Below, one piece after another: positions 9,023-16,840 of a stretch of DNA of 64,000 nucleotides. Below the pieces are notes generated by a model that did no database searches, had not been told where the DNA came from, and worked only from the letters and a program-made list of their open reading frames with translations. Every line of letters starts with the position of its first letter. Position 1 is the stretch's first letter. The translations under genes and the position numbers were made by a program. Source of the DNA: an uncultured Ardenticatenia bacterium (GTDB lineage Bacteria; Chloroflexota; Anaerolineae; 4572-78; NAK82); contig CAKZLO010000034.1 of NCBI GenBank assembly GCA_937127125.1, forward strand, positions 329,257-393,256. The letters run 5' to 3'.

Positions 9023-9982
9023 ATGGCAGTGGAAAATCTCATTATCATTGGTTCCGGTCCGGCCGGAATGGCAGCGGCCATTTATGCAGGCCGTGCTAAT
9101 CTTAGTCCCTTGGTGCTGACTGGCACTATGGTTGGCGGTCAGCCATCTATTACAAATGAAATCGAGAATTTTCCCGGTTTTCCGGACGGTATCACAGGTG
9201 CCGAATTAGTGGAGCGTGTCCACCGCCAAGCTCAGCGCTTTGGTGCCCGTATGGAGTATGACGAGGCCGCCGAAGTAAACTTTCAGGTGCATCCCTTCTG
9301 GATCAAAACCTACAGCGCTGAGTATAAGGCCAAAGCAGTCATCGTAGCCAGCGGTGCCTCGCCACGCAAGCTGGGCGTGCCTGGAGAGATCGAGCTCATT
9401 GGGCACGGCGTGAGCTATTGTGGCACGTGCGACGGTTTCTTCTTCCGCGGCAAGGAAATAGTGGTGGTGGGCGGAGGGGACTCGGCCTTGGAGGAGGCGC
9501 TCTTCCTGACACGCTTTGCCACACGAGTACGGATCATCCATCGTCGCGACCAGTTGCGTGCGAGCTATATTCTGCAGGAACGCGCTCGCCAAAACGAGAA
9601 GATTGAGTTTATCTGGAATTCGGTTGTCACAGAAATTCACGGGCCGCACGAGGTAACGGCAGTCACGCTCAAGAATGTCGTCACCGGGGAGACCTCTATG
9701 CTGCCTACGGAGGGGGTGTTCATCTTTATTGGGCATATACCCAATAGCCAGATCTTTCGTGGGCAGCTGGATATGGATGAGAATGGCTACATTGTGACGG
9801 ACAAGCGTACCCGCACCAATATCCCTGGCGTATTCGCTGCCGGTGAGGTAGCTGATCCGATCTTCCGTCAAAATGTCACCTCGGCGGGCGAGGGGGCTCG
9901 GGCCGCTATTGAGGCGGTCAGATGGTTAGCCGAGCTGGAAGCTCGTGCTGATTCTTACGGAGTGGAGACCGCAGGTGCTTAG
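9023..9982 (+). CDS. trxB: Thioredoxin-disulfide reductase
   Basis: 319 residues, normal for the low-molecular-weight enzyme. It passes electrons from NADPH through FAD and a redox-active disulfide to thioredoxin in the cytoplasm. Seen: FAD-binding GSGPAG at 10-15, redox pair C133-G-T-C136 in YCGTCDG, NADPH-binding GGGDSA and HRRDQ, and a C-terminal FAD motif with AAGEVAD where Glu replaces the usual Asp of AAGDV. That conservative change is uncommon and might mark a ferredoxin-dependent or otherwise divergent member, but the rest is typical. It stands alone on the plus strand, facing dnaN. Confidence 0.92.
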   Translation: MAVENLIIIGSGPAGMAAAIYAGRANLSPLVLTGTMVGGQPSITNEIENFPGFPDGITGAELVERVHRQAQRFGARMEYDEAAEVNFQVHPFWIKTYSAEYKAKAVIVASGASPRKLGVPGEIELIGHGVSYCGTCDGFFFRGKEIVVVGGGDSALEEALFLTRFATRVRIIHRRDQLRASYILQERARQNEKIEFIWNSVVTEIHGPHEVTAVTLKNVVTGETSMLPTEGVFIFIGHIPNSQIFRGQLDMDENGYIVTDKRTRTNIPGVFAAGEVADPIFRQNVTSAGEGARAAIEAVRWLAELEARADSYGVETAGA

Positions 9983-10037
9983 GGACCGCATGCATAGAAT
10001 TTTTCGTTATTTGCCACAGTAGATTGGCAAAGAGAGT

Positions 10038-10067
10038 CAGAGCCGGGCATTCGATTGCCTGGCTCTG
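10038..10067. terminator. Bidirectional hairpin between trxB and dnaN
   Basis: A 12-bp stem with one G-T pair, CAGAGCCGGGCA/TGCCTGGCTCTG, closes a 6-base loop. It lies between two converging genes, which fits a shared terminator. No clear T-run follows on either strand, so termination strength is uncertain. Confidence 0.55.
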
Positions 10068-10090
10068 TGTGTTAATGGCGCCATGGTTGC

Positions 10091-11227
10091 TCAGCGAGGC
10101 AGATGCATAGGCATAATCACATGCACAAAGCGATCGTCGCCTGGTCTTCGTAACACACCCGGGCTGGAAGGCGAAATAGTATCCAAGGCGACCTGAGCAC
10201 TGCTGATTACTGATAGAACGTCGATCAGGTACTTGGCATTGAATGCAATCTGGATTGGTTCGCCGTCTACAGTAGCATCCAGCTGACCAACATTGTCTCC
10301 CAGCTGGTTGCTCGTTGCCATAAGCGTTACCCGTCCTGGCATTAGCTCATCGCCAGCATTGATGTCAAGTCTCACAATATTAGCGGAATCGCGAGCAAAG
10401 AGATGAGCTACTCGGGTCGCTTTCAGGAAGCTCTGCACGTCCAGAATTGCACGATTGGTGTAGCTGGTTGGAATAATCTGGCGGTAATCGGGAAAGCGCC
10501 CTTCAATGAGCTGCGAAACCAGATCTATGTCTTGCAAATGGAAAAGGATCTGATTGCGAGCTGGTGTAATGATTATCCCGATCGGTTCAGTTTGGTCGGC
10601 GGAAATGCGCGCCAGTTCGGCCAATGCCCGTGCCGGCACGATCACTTCTACCTTCTCCGGGACCGCCTTCTCAAGTGTAATGTGCTCCACCGACAATCGG
10701 TAGCCATCCGCTGCAGCCATAGTGAGCCGGTCGCCTTCGAATGCGGTCAACACCCCGGTCAAGATCGGGCGGCTTTCATCGGTGGCAGCAGCAAACACGA
10801 CTCGAGCGATCATCTGGCGCAGTTCATCGGGGTCGACCGTTACAAAAGGTGCACCTTCTTCCGCTGTAAGCACAATGGGGAATTCTTGTGCATCAATACC
10901 CTTGATATTGGCCTCGAAGCGTGCACAGCTCAGGTGCAGAGTCTGGGTGCGCACCGACAACTCCAGATCGATCTGTTCCGGGGGCAATGAACTGACAAAC
11001 TCGGTCAACAACCGAGCAGGCACTGTGATTGCCCCCTCTTCGGAAACTTTGGCACCTATCCAGCAGCTGATACCTATTTCTAAGTTGGTGGCCGACAGCT
11101 TTAAGCGACCGCCGTCGGTGGCCAGCATCACATTGGAAAGCACTGGTAGAGAGCTGCGGCTTGCCACCGCGCGTCCAACAATGCCCAGTCCACGGGCTAG
11201 ATTCTCTTGCAGACAGGAAATCTTCAC
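10091..11227 (-). CDS. dnaN: DNA polymerase III sliding clamp (beta subunit)
   Basis: 378 residues, the usual clamp length. The dimeric ring holds the replicative polymerase on DNA. The N-terminus MKISCLQENLARGLGIVGRA, the LPVLSNVML segment and the C-terminal end HVIMPMHLPR are typical of the family. GTG 11227 is chosen because AGGAGGA lies about 7 bases before it; a longer frame to 11287 adds 20 residues without homology. The gene is not next to dnaA here, unlike the common arrangement at replication origins. Confidence 0.95.
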   Translation of the reverse strand: MKISCLQENLARGLGIVGRAVASRSSLPVLSNVMLATDGGRLKLSATNLEIGISCWIGAKVSEEGAITVPARLLTEFVSSLPPEQIDLELSVRTQTLHLSCARFEANIKGIDAQEFPIVLTAEEGAPFVTVDPDELRQMIARVVFAAATDESRPILTGVLTAFEGDRLTMAAADGYRLSVEHITLEKAVPEKVEVIVPARALAELARISADQTEPIGIIITPARNQILFHLQDIDLVSQLIEGRFPDYRQIIPTSYTNRAILDVQSFLKATRVAHLFARDSANIVRLDINAGDELMPGRVTLMATSNQLGDNVGQLDATVDGEPIQIAFNAKYLIDVLSVISSAQVALDTISPSSPGVLRRPGDDRFVHVIMPMHLPR

Positions 11228-11319
11228 GCCAGCTCCTCCTTGGCCAAATGCATAGAAAAAGTTAGAGCAGCAGGTTCCATCGAACAAGATTAGTGGAAGA
11301 GCACATCAGTTCAAGCAGT

Positions 11320-12351
11320 TCAAACACGCCGGTGCCTCGCCTGCCAGATGGCGCCCGCCACAAGTAGTGCCACTATCAGGATGCTAGCCAGCGTCAGCCC
11401 GTCCCTGCTGGCAACCGTGTCGCCTGTTTGAGGCATCTGGGGCATAGGGGCAGGCTGGGTTTCTTCCGGAGCGGGCAACTGCTGAGCTGGTGCTGCTTCT
11501 GCCTGGGCCACTACTAGGCTGATTCCATCCACGTTATAGTTGCCCTCTGCCATACCAACCCATTTCTTCCACCCACGGATGAAAAGCGTTAACGTCGGTT
11601 CCTGTGCCCGTATGGTTGTCGTGTATGTCCCGATGCGATATCCACCGGGTGGCGGAGCGGTGCGTGGTTGCTCGTCCCATGGCAATTCGATCCAATCGAT
11701 CTGGGGTGACCGCCAGTCGTTGGCACCTGTGTAGTCAATGCCATACTGCAACCGGTAACCGTAATCTGATGCGTCGACCGATCCCTCGTCAGAACGCACC
11801 AGTCCATGGAGAGTTAGGACATACTCCATATTTGGCACAACTGGCACCGTTTGAAAAATGCCCACATAACGGTCACGTTCGGTGGCGTCCTTGAGTGCTA
11901 GAAGTTGGGCGTGGGCACCATCGTACAGAACTGGTTGCCACATGTCATTGTGCCAGCTGGCTCGCACACCACCTGTCGCAAAATGTTGCCAGCCAACCGC
12001 AATGCCTTCAACAAACCCGTCTTCGAAGGATCCATTCACAATAAGGTTATACAGTTGGGTAGAAGACGCCTGGGGAAGGTATCTCTCCTCCGACGGTGGA
12101 GAGGGCTTGGATACGCGAGCTTGCACAGGCGACCCATCATTTACAATCGCAGGTTCAACAGCCATCGCACTGATCAGAGGCGATGTAGGGGTAGGTGCAA
12201 GTTGCGGTTGGTATGCTCTCAGAGGTGCTTCCTGTTCGAAAAGGTTTGCGGAAGAGACATAAGACGCTCTCCCAACTGCGATGAACAAGAGCGTGAGGAT
12301 AAACAAAGGCACCAGCCAGTGTCGCAAACACTTTATGAGCTGGCTATCCAT
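11320..12351 (-). CDS. Secreted surface protein with sortase-like C-terminus
   Basis: 343 residues. An N-terminal signal or anchor segment (about 12-30, VPLFILTLLFIAVG) is followed by a Pro/Ser/Thr-rich linker and a globular domain from about 105 (LIVNGSFEDGF), of the galactose-binding-like or carbohydrate-binding type often seen in cell-surface proteins. The C-terminus has all three parts of a cell-wall sorting signal: PQMPQTGDT, a hydrophobic span (ILIVALLVAGAIW) and a basic tail RHRRV. ATG 12351 has AGGAGG 6 bases upstream. Ligand and function are unknown. It is divergent from plsX and may share the dnaN transcript. Confidence 0.7.
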   Translation of the reverse strand: MDSQLIKCLRHWLVPLFILTLLFIAVGRASYVSSANLFEQEAPLRAYQPQLAPTPTSPLISAMAVEPAIVNDGSPVQARVSKPSPPSEERYLPQASSTQLYNLIVNGSFEDGFVEGIAVGWQHFATGGVRASWHNDMWQPVLYDGAHAQLLALKDATERDRYVGIFQTVPVVPNMEYVLTLHGLVRSDEGSVDASDYGYRLQYGIDYTGANDWRSPQIDWIELPWDEQPRTAPPPGGYRIGTYTTTIRAQEPTLTLFIRGWKKWVGMAEGNYNVDGISLVVAQAEAAPAQQLPAPEETQPAPMPQMPQTGDTVASRDGLTLASILIVALLVAGAIWQARHRRV

Positions 12352-12478
12352 GGGAATCCTCCTTTGAGATCGCAGCACGGCAAACCTATAGGGGGTATAT
12401 TGTTACTTTATCAATCATAACATGGTTCTCTGGATTTGACAAACACAGTTTTGGACACGCGAGGCAGCTCTGTACTGA

Positions 12479-12507
12479 TTGTCTAAACCTGTTGCTAATG
12501 CTATAAT
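12479..12507 (+). promoter_or_regulatory. Promoter of plsX
   Basis: TTGTCT (12479-12484), 17-base spacer, perfect TATAAT (12502-12507). The start codon of plsX follows about 45 bases downstream. Confidence 0.7.
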
Positions 12508-12551
12508 CTTCCTCCTAACTTGAACCCAATCCAGTTGGTCAAAGGGAATCT

Positions 12552-13595
12552 ATGCGCATCGTTCTTGACGCTATGGGGGGCGATCACGCTCCCCAGGTAA
12601 CAGTGCATGGTGCTGTCTGGGCTGCTCGGGACTTTGGGTTGGAAGTGCAGTTGGTAGGACGGCCAGACGTGATCGAGCGCGAGCTGGAAAAACATGACTG
12701 GCGTGGTCTCTCCCTTTCAATCACACCTGCCGGTCAAGTGATTGAGATGGCTGAGCGTCCGGCCGCGGCAGCGCGTGCCAGAGCGAACTCCTCAATGGCG
12801 GTGGGGATGCAAATGTTGCGTCGCGGCGAGACAGATGCCTTTGTTACCGTGGGGCATACTGGTGGCGGACTGGCTGCAGCGTTACTCTACTTAGGGCGCA
12901 TTCCGGGGATCAAGCGGCCAGCAGTGGGGACATTGTATCCCACTACAACCGAGAACGGTTATTGTTATGTGATTGACATTGGAGCCAATGCCGATTGCCG
13001 TCCGGAATATCTATACCAGTTTGCCTTGATGGGCAGTGTTTACGTGGAGCGTATGATAGGTGTGAAATATCCTCGCGTGGGCATCCTTTCCAATGGGGAG
13101 GAGGAAGGTAAGGGCAATCGACTGGTCATTGACGCGCTGCCATTGCTCAAACGTGGCCCCTTCCGCTTCATTGGCAATGTAGAAGGCAAGGACGTGCCCT
13201 CCGGGATAGCAGATGTCGTGGTCACTGATGGTTTCTCAGGCAACGTTTTTATCAAGACTTCAGAGGGAACCGCCCGTTTGTTCATTGATTCCATCAAGGA
13301 GGGTATACGCCGTTATCCACTGGCGCGTCTGGGGGCATTGCTCATGAGGCCAGCGCTTGAAGCAGCAGCACGGAAGCTGGACTATCGTGAGTTCGGTGGT
13401 GCTGCGCTGTTGGGTGTGGACGGAGTGGTAGTGATCGGCCACGGCCGCTCCGATGCCTATGCAGTGCGCAACGCGATTCGCCGCGCTGCCCAAACAGTGG
13501 AATATGATGTAGTAGGCGCTATCAAGCGTGAATTGGGTCTCATCACTAGAAATAACGAGCAGAGAGAGCAGAGAGATGAAAATAACCACCAATGA
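12552..13595 (+). CDS. plsX: Phosphate acyltransferase PlsX
   Basis: 347 residues. PlsX converts acyl-ACP and phosphate to acyl-phosphate, the acyl donor for PlsY in phospholipid synthesis, at the membrane surface. The start RIVLDAMGGDHAP is the family signature; GHTGGGLAAAL, IDIGANADCRP and VVVTDGFSGNVFIKT are also characteristic. AGGG lies 7 bases before ATG. The usual neighbours rpmF and fabH are missing; the next gene overlaps its 3' end by 20 bases. The C-terminal tail (NNEQREQRDENNHQ) is unusually polar and is produced by that overlap. Confidence 0.95.
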   Translation: MRIVLDAMGGDHAPQVTVHGAVWAARDFGLEVQLVGRPDVIERELEKHDWRGLSLSITPAGQVIEMAERPAAAARARANSSMAVGMQMLRRGETDAFVTVGHTGGGLAAALLYLGRIPGIKRPAVGTLYPTTTENGYCYVIDIGANADCRPEYLYQFALMGSVYVERMIGVKYPRVGILSNGEEEGKGNRLVIDALPLLKRGPFRFIGNVEGKDVPSGIADVVVTDGFSGNVFIKTSEGTARLFIDSIKEGIRRYPLARLGALLMRPALEAAARKLDYREFGGAALLGVDGVVVIGHGRSDAYAVRNAIRRAAQTVEYDVVGAIKRELGLITRNNEQREQRDENNHQ

Positions 13596-14283
13596 GAAGC
13601 TCTTGCGACAACGTAGCCAGCTGGTCCGCTGGACAAGTATGGCTGGCCTAATGGTACTGGGAGGTGGTCTGCTTGCCTCTTTTAATGAAGCTTACTACTT
13701 TTGGTCATTACCGGCTCTGTTGATTGGTTTCGTTCTTGCTAACATTAGTGCGTACAACGCCAATCGTTACGTGCGTGAGCCGCGTGCCGATCACGTGTTG
13801 GAGAAAGCGTTACGCGGTTTTGACAACAACTACCACCTGTTTAACTATACCGCCGCAGCGCCTCACGTGCTGCTCACCCCGTCGCGTCTGTATGTCATTA
13901 CTGCCAAGAACCAGGATGGCGTCATTCGCAAACAGGGCACACGCTGGAAGCGCAATTTCAGCGTTAAACGCCTTTTCCTGTTTTTCAATGAGGAAGCCTT
14001 GGGCAATCCCACCCATGAGGCGTTGTCCAATGCAGAAAAGCTGCGTACCCAGCTAAGCCGTGCTCTTTCAGGCGATCTCCCTGCCATCGAACCGTTGGTG
14101 GTCTTCACCCATCCGAATGCTACCTTGCAGCTGGATGATCCATCTGGACGCGACCGTGACGAGGTGCCGGCTATGTTGGCTAAAGATCTCAAGAAACACT
14201 TGCGTAGCCAACCTAAGGGCACACTAATTGCTCCCGAAGTGCGCCGTCAGCTGACAGAGGTATTGCAAGGGGACGCAGCGTAA
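13576..14283 (+). CDS. NERD-like membrane protein
   Basis: 235 residues. Two membrane segments at about 20-38 and 42-60 are followed by a cytoplasmic domain that resembles the NERD (nuclease-related) fold: FDNNYHLFNYTAAAPHVLL, then LYVITAKNQDGVIRK. The catalytic pattern expected of an active nuclease is incomplete as far as I can see, so activity is doubtful. ATG 13576 overlaps the end of plsX and has a purine-rich GAGAGCAGAGAG upstream; a longer frame from 13528 lies wholly inside plsX. Function unknown. Confidence 0.7.
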   Translation: MKITTNEKLLRQRSQLVRWTSMAGLMVLGGGLLASFNEAYYFWSLPALLIGFVLANISAYNANRYVREPRADHVLEKALRGFDNNYHLFNYTAAAPHVLLTPSRLYVITAKNQDGVIRKQGTRWKRNFSVKRLFLFFNEEALGNPTHEALSNAEKLRTQLSRALSGDLPAIEPLVVFTHPNATLQLDDPSGRDRDEVPAMLAKDLKKHLRSQPKGTLIAPEVRRQLTEVLQGDAA

Positions 14284-14296
14284 TTTGTTGCCTGAT

Positions 14297-16669
14297 ATGG
14301 ACGCCTCCGCGTCAGAAACGCTGCAGCATCGAGTGTCCAGTCGATTGCTAGATGGGGCTATGCTGGGCGTCCTCGCCATGGCAACTGCAGTGTTTTTTTG
14401 GCGTGTCCTCTTCGCCGGCGAATGGATGCCAGCTGGTGGGGGCGATCTGGCCTCTTTCCTGTACCCTGTACATCACTTCGCTGCCCGTGCGCTGAAAAGT
14501 GAGCAATTCCCACTGTGGAACCCCTATCTGTATGGTGGTATGCCATTTGCTGCGGACATTCAGACAGCACTGTATTACCCCATTAACTTGATTGTCTGGC
14601 TGGCTGTGCCGCAGATCACCTATCGGGTGATGATGGAGTTGGCGATTTTTCACTTTTGGCTTGCTGGAGCGACAGCCTATCTCTGTTTCCGCACTTTGTT
14701 GCGCCACAGCGATGAGCCATTCGCAACCAATGGCTGGTTATCTCGCCTGCCGGCCTTAGCTAGTGCCTTGGCTTATATGTTCTCAGACTTTTTCATTATC
14801 CACTTTGGTAATCTTAATCTCATCGCACAAGCGGCCTGGTTGCCATTGATTTTTCTGTTTCACCATCGTGCCCTGAGCGAACGGCGGCCACTTATGGCAA
14901 TCTGGGCAGGACTTTGCCTGGGGATCGCGGCGACGGCGGGACATACACAGCCACTGTTGTTCATCGTTGTCGCCTTGTTGCTGGATACGCTCTACTGGAT
15001 GATAGTACCATATGGCCCCAGAGAGCCAGCAGAGTCCCAGATTCCGCTGTTCCGTGGGAAGCAACTGGTATTGCCCATCGTGTTGTTGCTGCTCACCTTG
15101 GCAATCGGGATAGGGTTGGCTGCTGTGGCTTTGGTGCCTGCTTATGAGCTCAGCGCATGGACTCCGCGCGCGGCGTACGACTATCAACATGCCAGTCAGT
15201 ACTCATTGCCTCCTGCTGGACTGATTGGGCTGTTCGTGCCGTCCTTCTTCGGTCGGGATCCGGCGACACATTGGGGCCCTTGGGACCGTGTTGAAGTTGG
15301 ATATGTGGGTATCTTGCCGCTCGTGCTGGCTGCGCTGGCGCTGGCAGCTGGTATACGGCGCGAACGTACGCTTGGTATGTTAGCGCTTCTGGCTGCCTTC
15401 AGCTTGCTGGCGGCGTTGGGTGCCTACAGCGTAGTGCATAGTTATCTGTACCAGCTGTTGCCGGGATTTGCTGGCATGCGCGCACCGGCACGTTTCGTTT
15501 TCATTCTTGACTTTGCGCTAGCCGGCTTAGCAGCATATGGCCTGCAAATGCTGATTGAGGGAACGTCTGCGGCACGGCAGGTGCTCGCCATGTTTACGCG
15601 TAGCGCTCCGTGGGTGCTGGGAGGGTTGGTGTTGATTGCCCTGCCACTAAGTTATCATGCGCTCATCACCAGTCAGGACAAAGATCCGATCATCTTTGCG
15701 CGTACCGCTGCGGCGACCAATGGTCTGGTGTTTTTTATTGGTGTGTTGACAGCAGCTCTGGCACTACTGTATGCCTTCTGGCGAGGATGGTTGCATCCTA
15801 TGATGCTTGGCCTCTTTGCTGCTGCTCTGATCTTTTTTGATTTGGCCAGCCTGGGCAGCAATCTGGATGTGGCTGCAGAGGATCCGACAATCACCTTCAA
15901 CCATCCAGACGTTATCGCATTCCTCAAATCGGATGAATCACTTTATCGGATCGATACACGCACGAATATCTGGCACCTATGGCAGCCGGACACATCGCTG
16001 TTGCACAACCTGTATGATGTGTCCGGAGTGGTCAACCCGCTGATTCTGGCGGACTATGAGCGCTTTCTGGAGGGTATTCCGAGCCGTTCATCGCGCCTGT
16101 ACGATTTCCTCAACGCCAAGTATGTGATTGCTGCGCGGGATGTGGTGTTGGATTGGCAGAAGTTTGCACCCGTATTCGAGAGTGCCTCTCAGCTTGCTGT
16201 CTTTCTAAACCGTGAAGCACTACCGCGTGCCCTCGTGGTGCATCGTGCACGTAGTGTCCCTGACCATACGGCAGCTTGGCAAGCAGTGCATGCACAGGGG
16301 TTCAACCCGGCGGAGGAGGTGATCCTAGAGGGCGGCAAGGATCTAAACGTTATCGCTCCCAGACCTGCTATCATTCACTTCGATGTGTATACGTTCAACG
16401 AGTTGCGTCTGCGGGTCGATACTGCGGCAGAGGGGTACTTGGTGTTTGCCGAGACGTGGTATCCTGGTTGGCAAGCGTACGTGGATGGCAAGGAGCAACC
16501 GCTGCTGCGTGCCAACTATACCTTTCGGGCGCTGTACCTGACCGCTGGTCATCACCACGTGGAAATGCGATTTGCGCCACGCTCATGGACACTCGGTTTA
16601 GTGATTACTCTCCTCACCGCGGCTGGTGTCCTGACAGCCAGTCTGTTGCGGTTGCACCGAGCAACTTGA
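14297..16669 (+). CDS. YfhO-family multi-pass membrane protein
   Basis: 790 residues. About a dozen membrane helices occupy residues 20-540, followed by a C-terminal extracytoplasmic domain ending in a last helix. The family signatures WNPYLYGGMPFAADIQ and VGYVGILPLVLAALAL are present, as is ETWYPGWQAYVDGK near the C-terminus. YfhO proteins are thought to be GT-C-type glycosyltransferases acting on lipid-linked sugars of wall polymers. ATG 14297 is chosen; TTG 14285 is four codons upstream and equally possible, with no clear Shine-Dalgarno for either. The 1-base to 13-base gap from the NERD-like gene suggests translational coupling. Confidence 0.85.
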   Translation: MDASASETLQHRVSSRLLDGAMLGVLAMATAVFFWRVLFAGEWMPAGGGDLASFLYPVHHFAARALKSEQFPLWNPYLYGGMPFAADIQTALYYPINLIVWLAVPQITYRVMMELAIFHFWLAGATAYLCFRTLLRHSDEPFATNGWLSRLPALASALAYMFSDFFIIHFGNLNLIAQAAWLPLIFLFHHRALSERRPLMAIWAGLCLGIAATAGHTQPLLFIVVALLLDTLYWMIVPYGPREPAESQIPLFRGKQLVLPIVLLLLTLAIGIGLAAVALVPAYELSAWTPRAAYDYQHASQYSLPPAGLIGLFVPSFFGRDPATHWGPWDRVEVGYVGILPLVLAALALAAGIRRERTLGMLALLAAFSLLAALGAYSVVHSYLYQLLPGFAGMRAPARFVFILDFALAGLAAYGLQMLIEGTSAARQVLAMFTRSAPWVLGGLVLIALPLSYHALITSQDKDPIIFARTAAATNGLVFFIGVLTAALALLYAFWRGWLHPMMLGLFAAALIFFDLASLGSNLDVAAEDPTITFNHPDVIAFLKSDESLYRIDTRTNIWHLWQPDTSLLHNLYDVSGVVNPLILADYERFLEGIPSRSSRLYDFLNAKYVIAARDVVLDWQKFAPVFESASQLAVFLNREALPRALVVHRARSVPDHTAAWQAVHAQGFNPAEEVILEGGKDLNVIAPRPAIIHFDVYTFNELRLRVDTAAEGYLVFAETWYPGWQAYVDGKEQPLLRANYTFRALYLTAGHHHVEMRFAPRSWTLGLVITLLTAAGVLTASLLRLHRAT

Positions 16670-16682
16670 ACTTTCCTAACAC

Positions 16683-16711
16683 TTGCTGTCCTGTAGAGCC
16701 AGAGCTATAAT
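16683..16711 (+). promoter_or_regulatory. Promoter of the HisKA_2 sensor kinase gene
   Basis: TTGCTG (16683-16688), 17-base spacer, perfect TATAAT (16706-16711). A leader of about 120 bases separates it from the gene. Confidence 0.6.
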
Positions 16712-16840
16712 AATTTCACAGATCGGAGAATTGGGGAGCAGAAACGGCTATCAGCCACGCTATGTGTAGCCGTGATGCTTTTTGAGGGAGCTCACTTCAT
16801 CTCTTCATCGCTGGTTTCCACGTGCGGGTGAACGCAGCTG

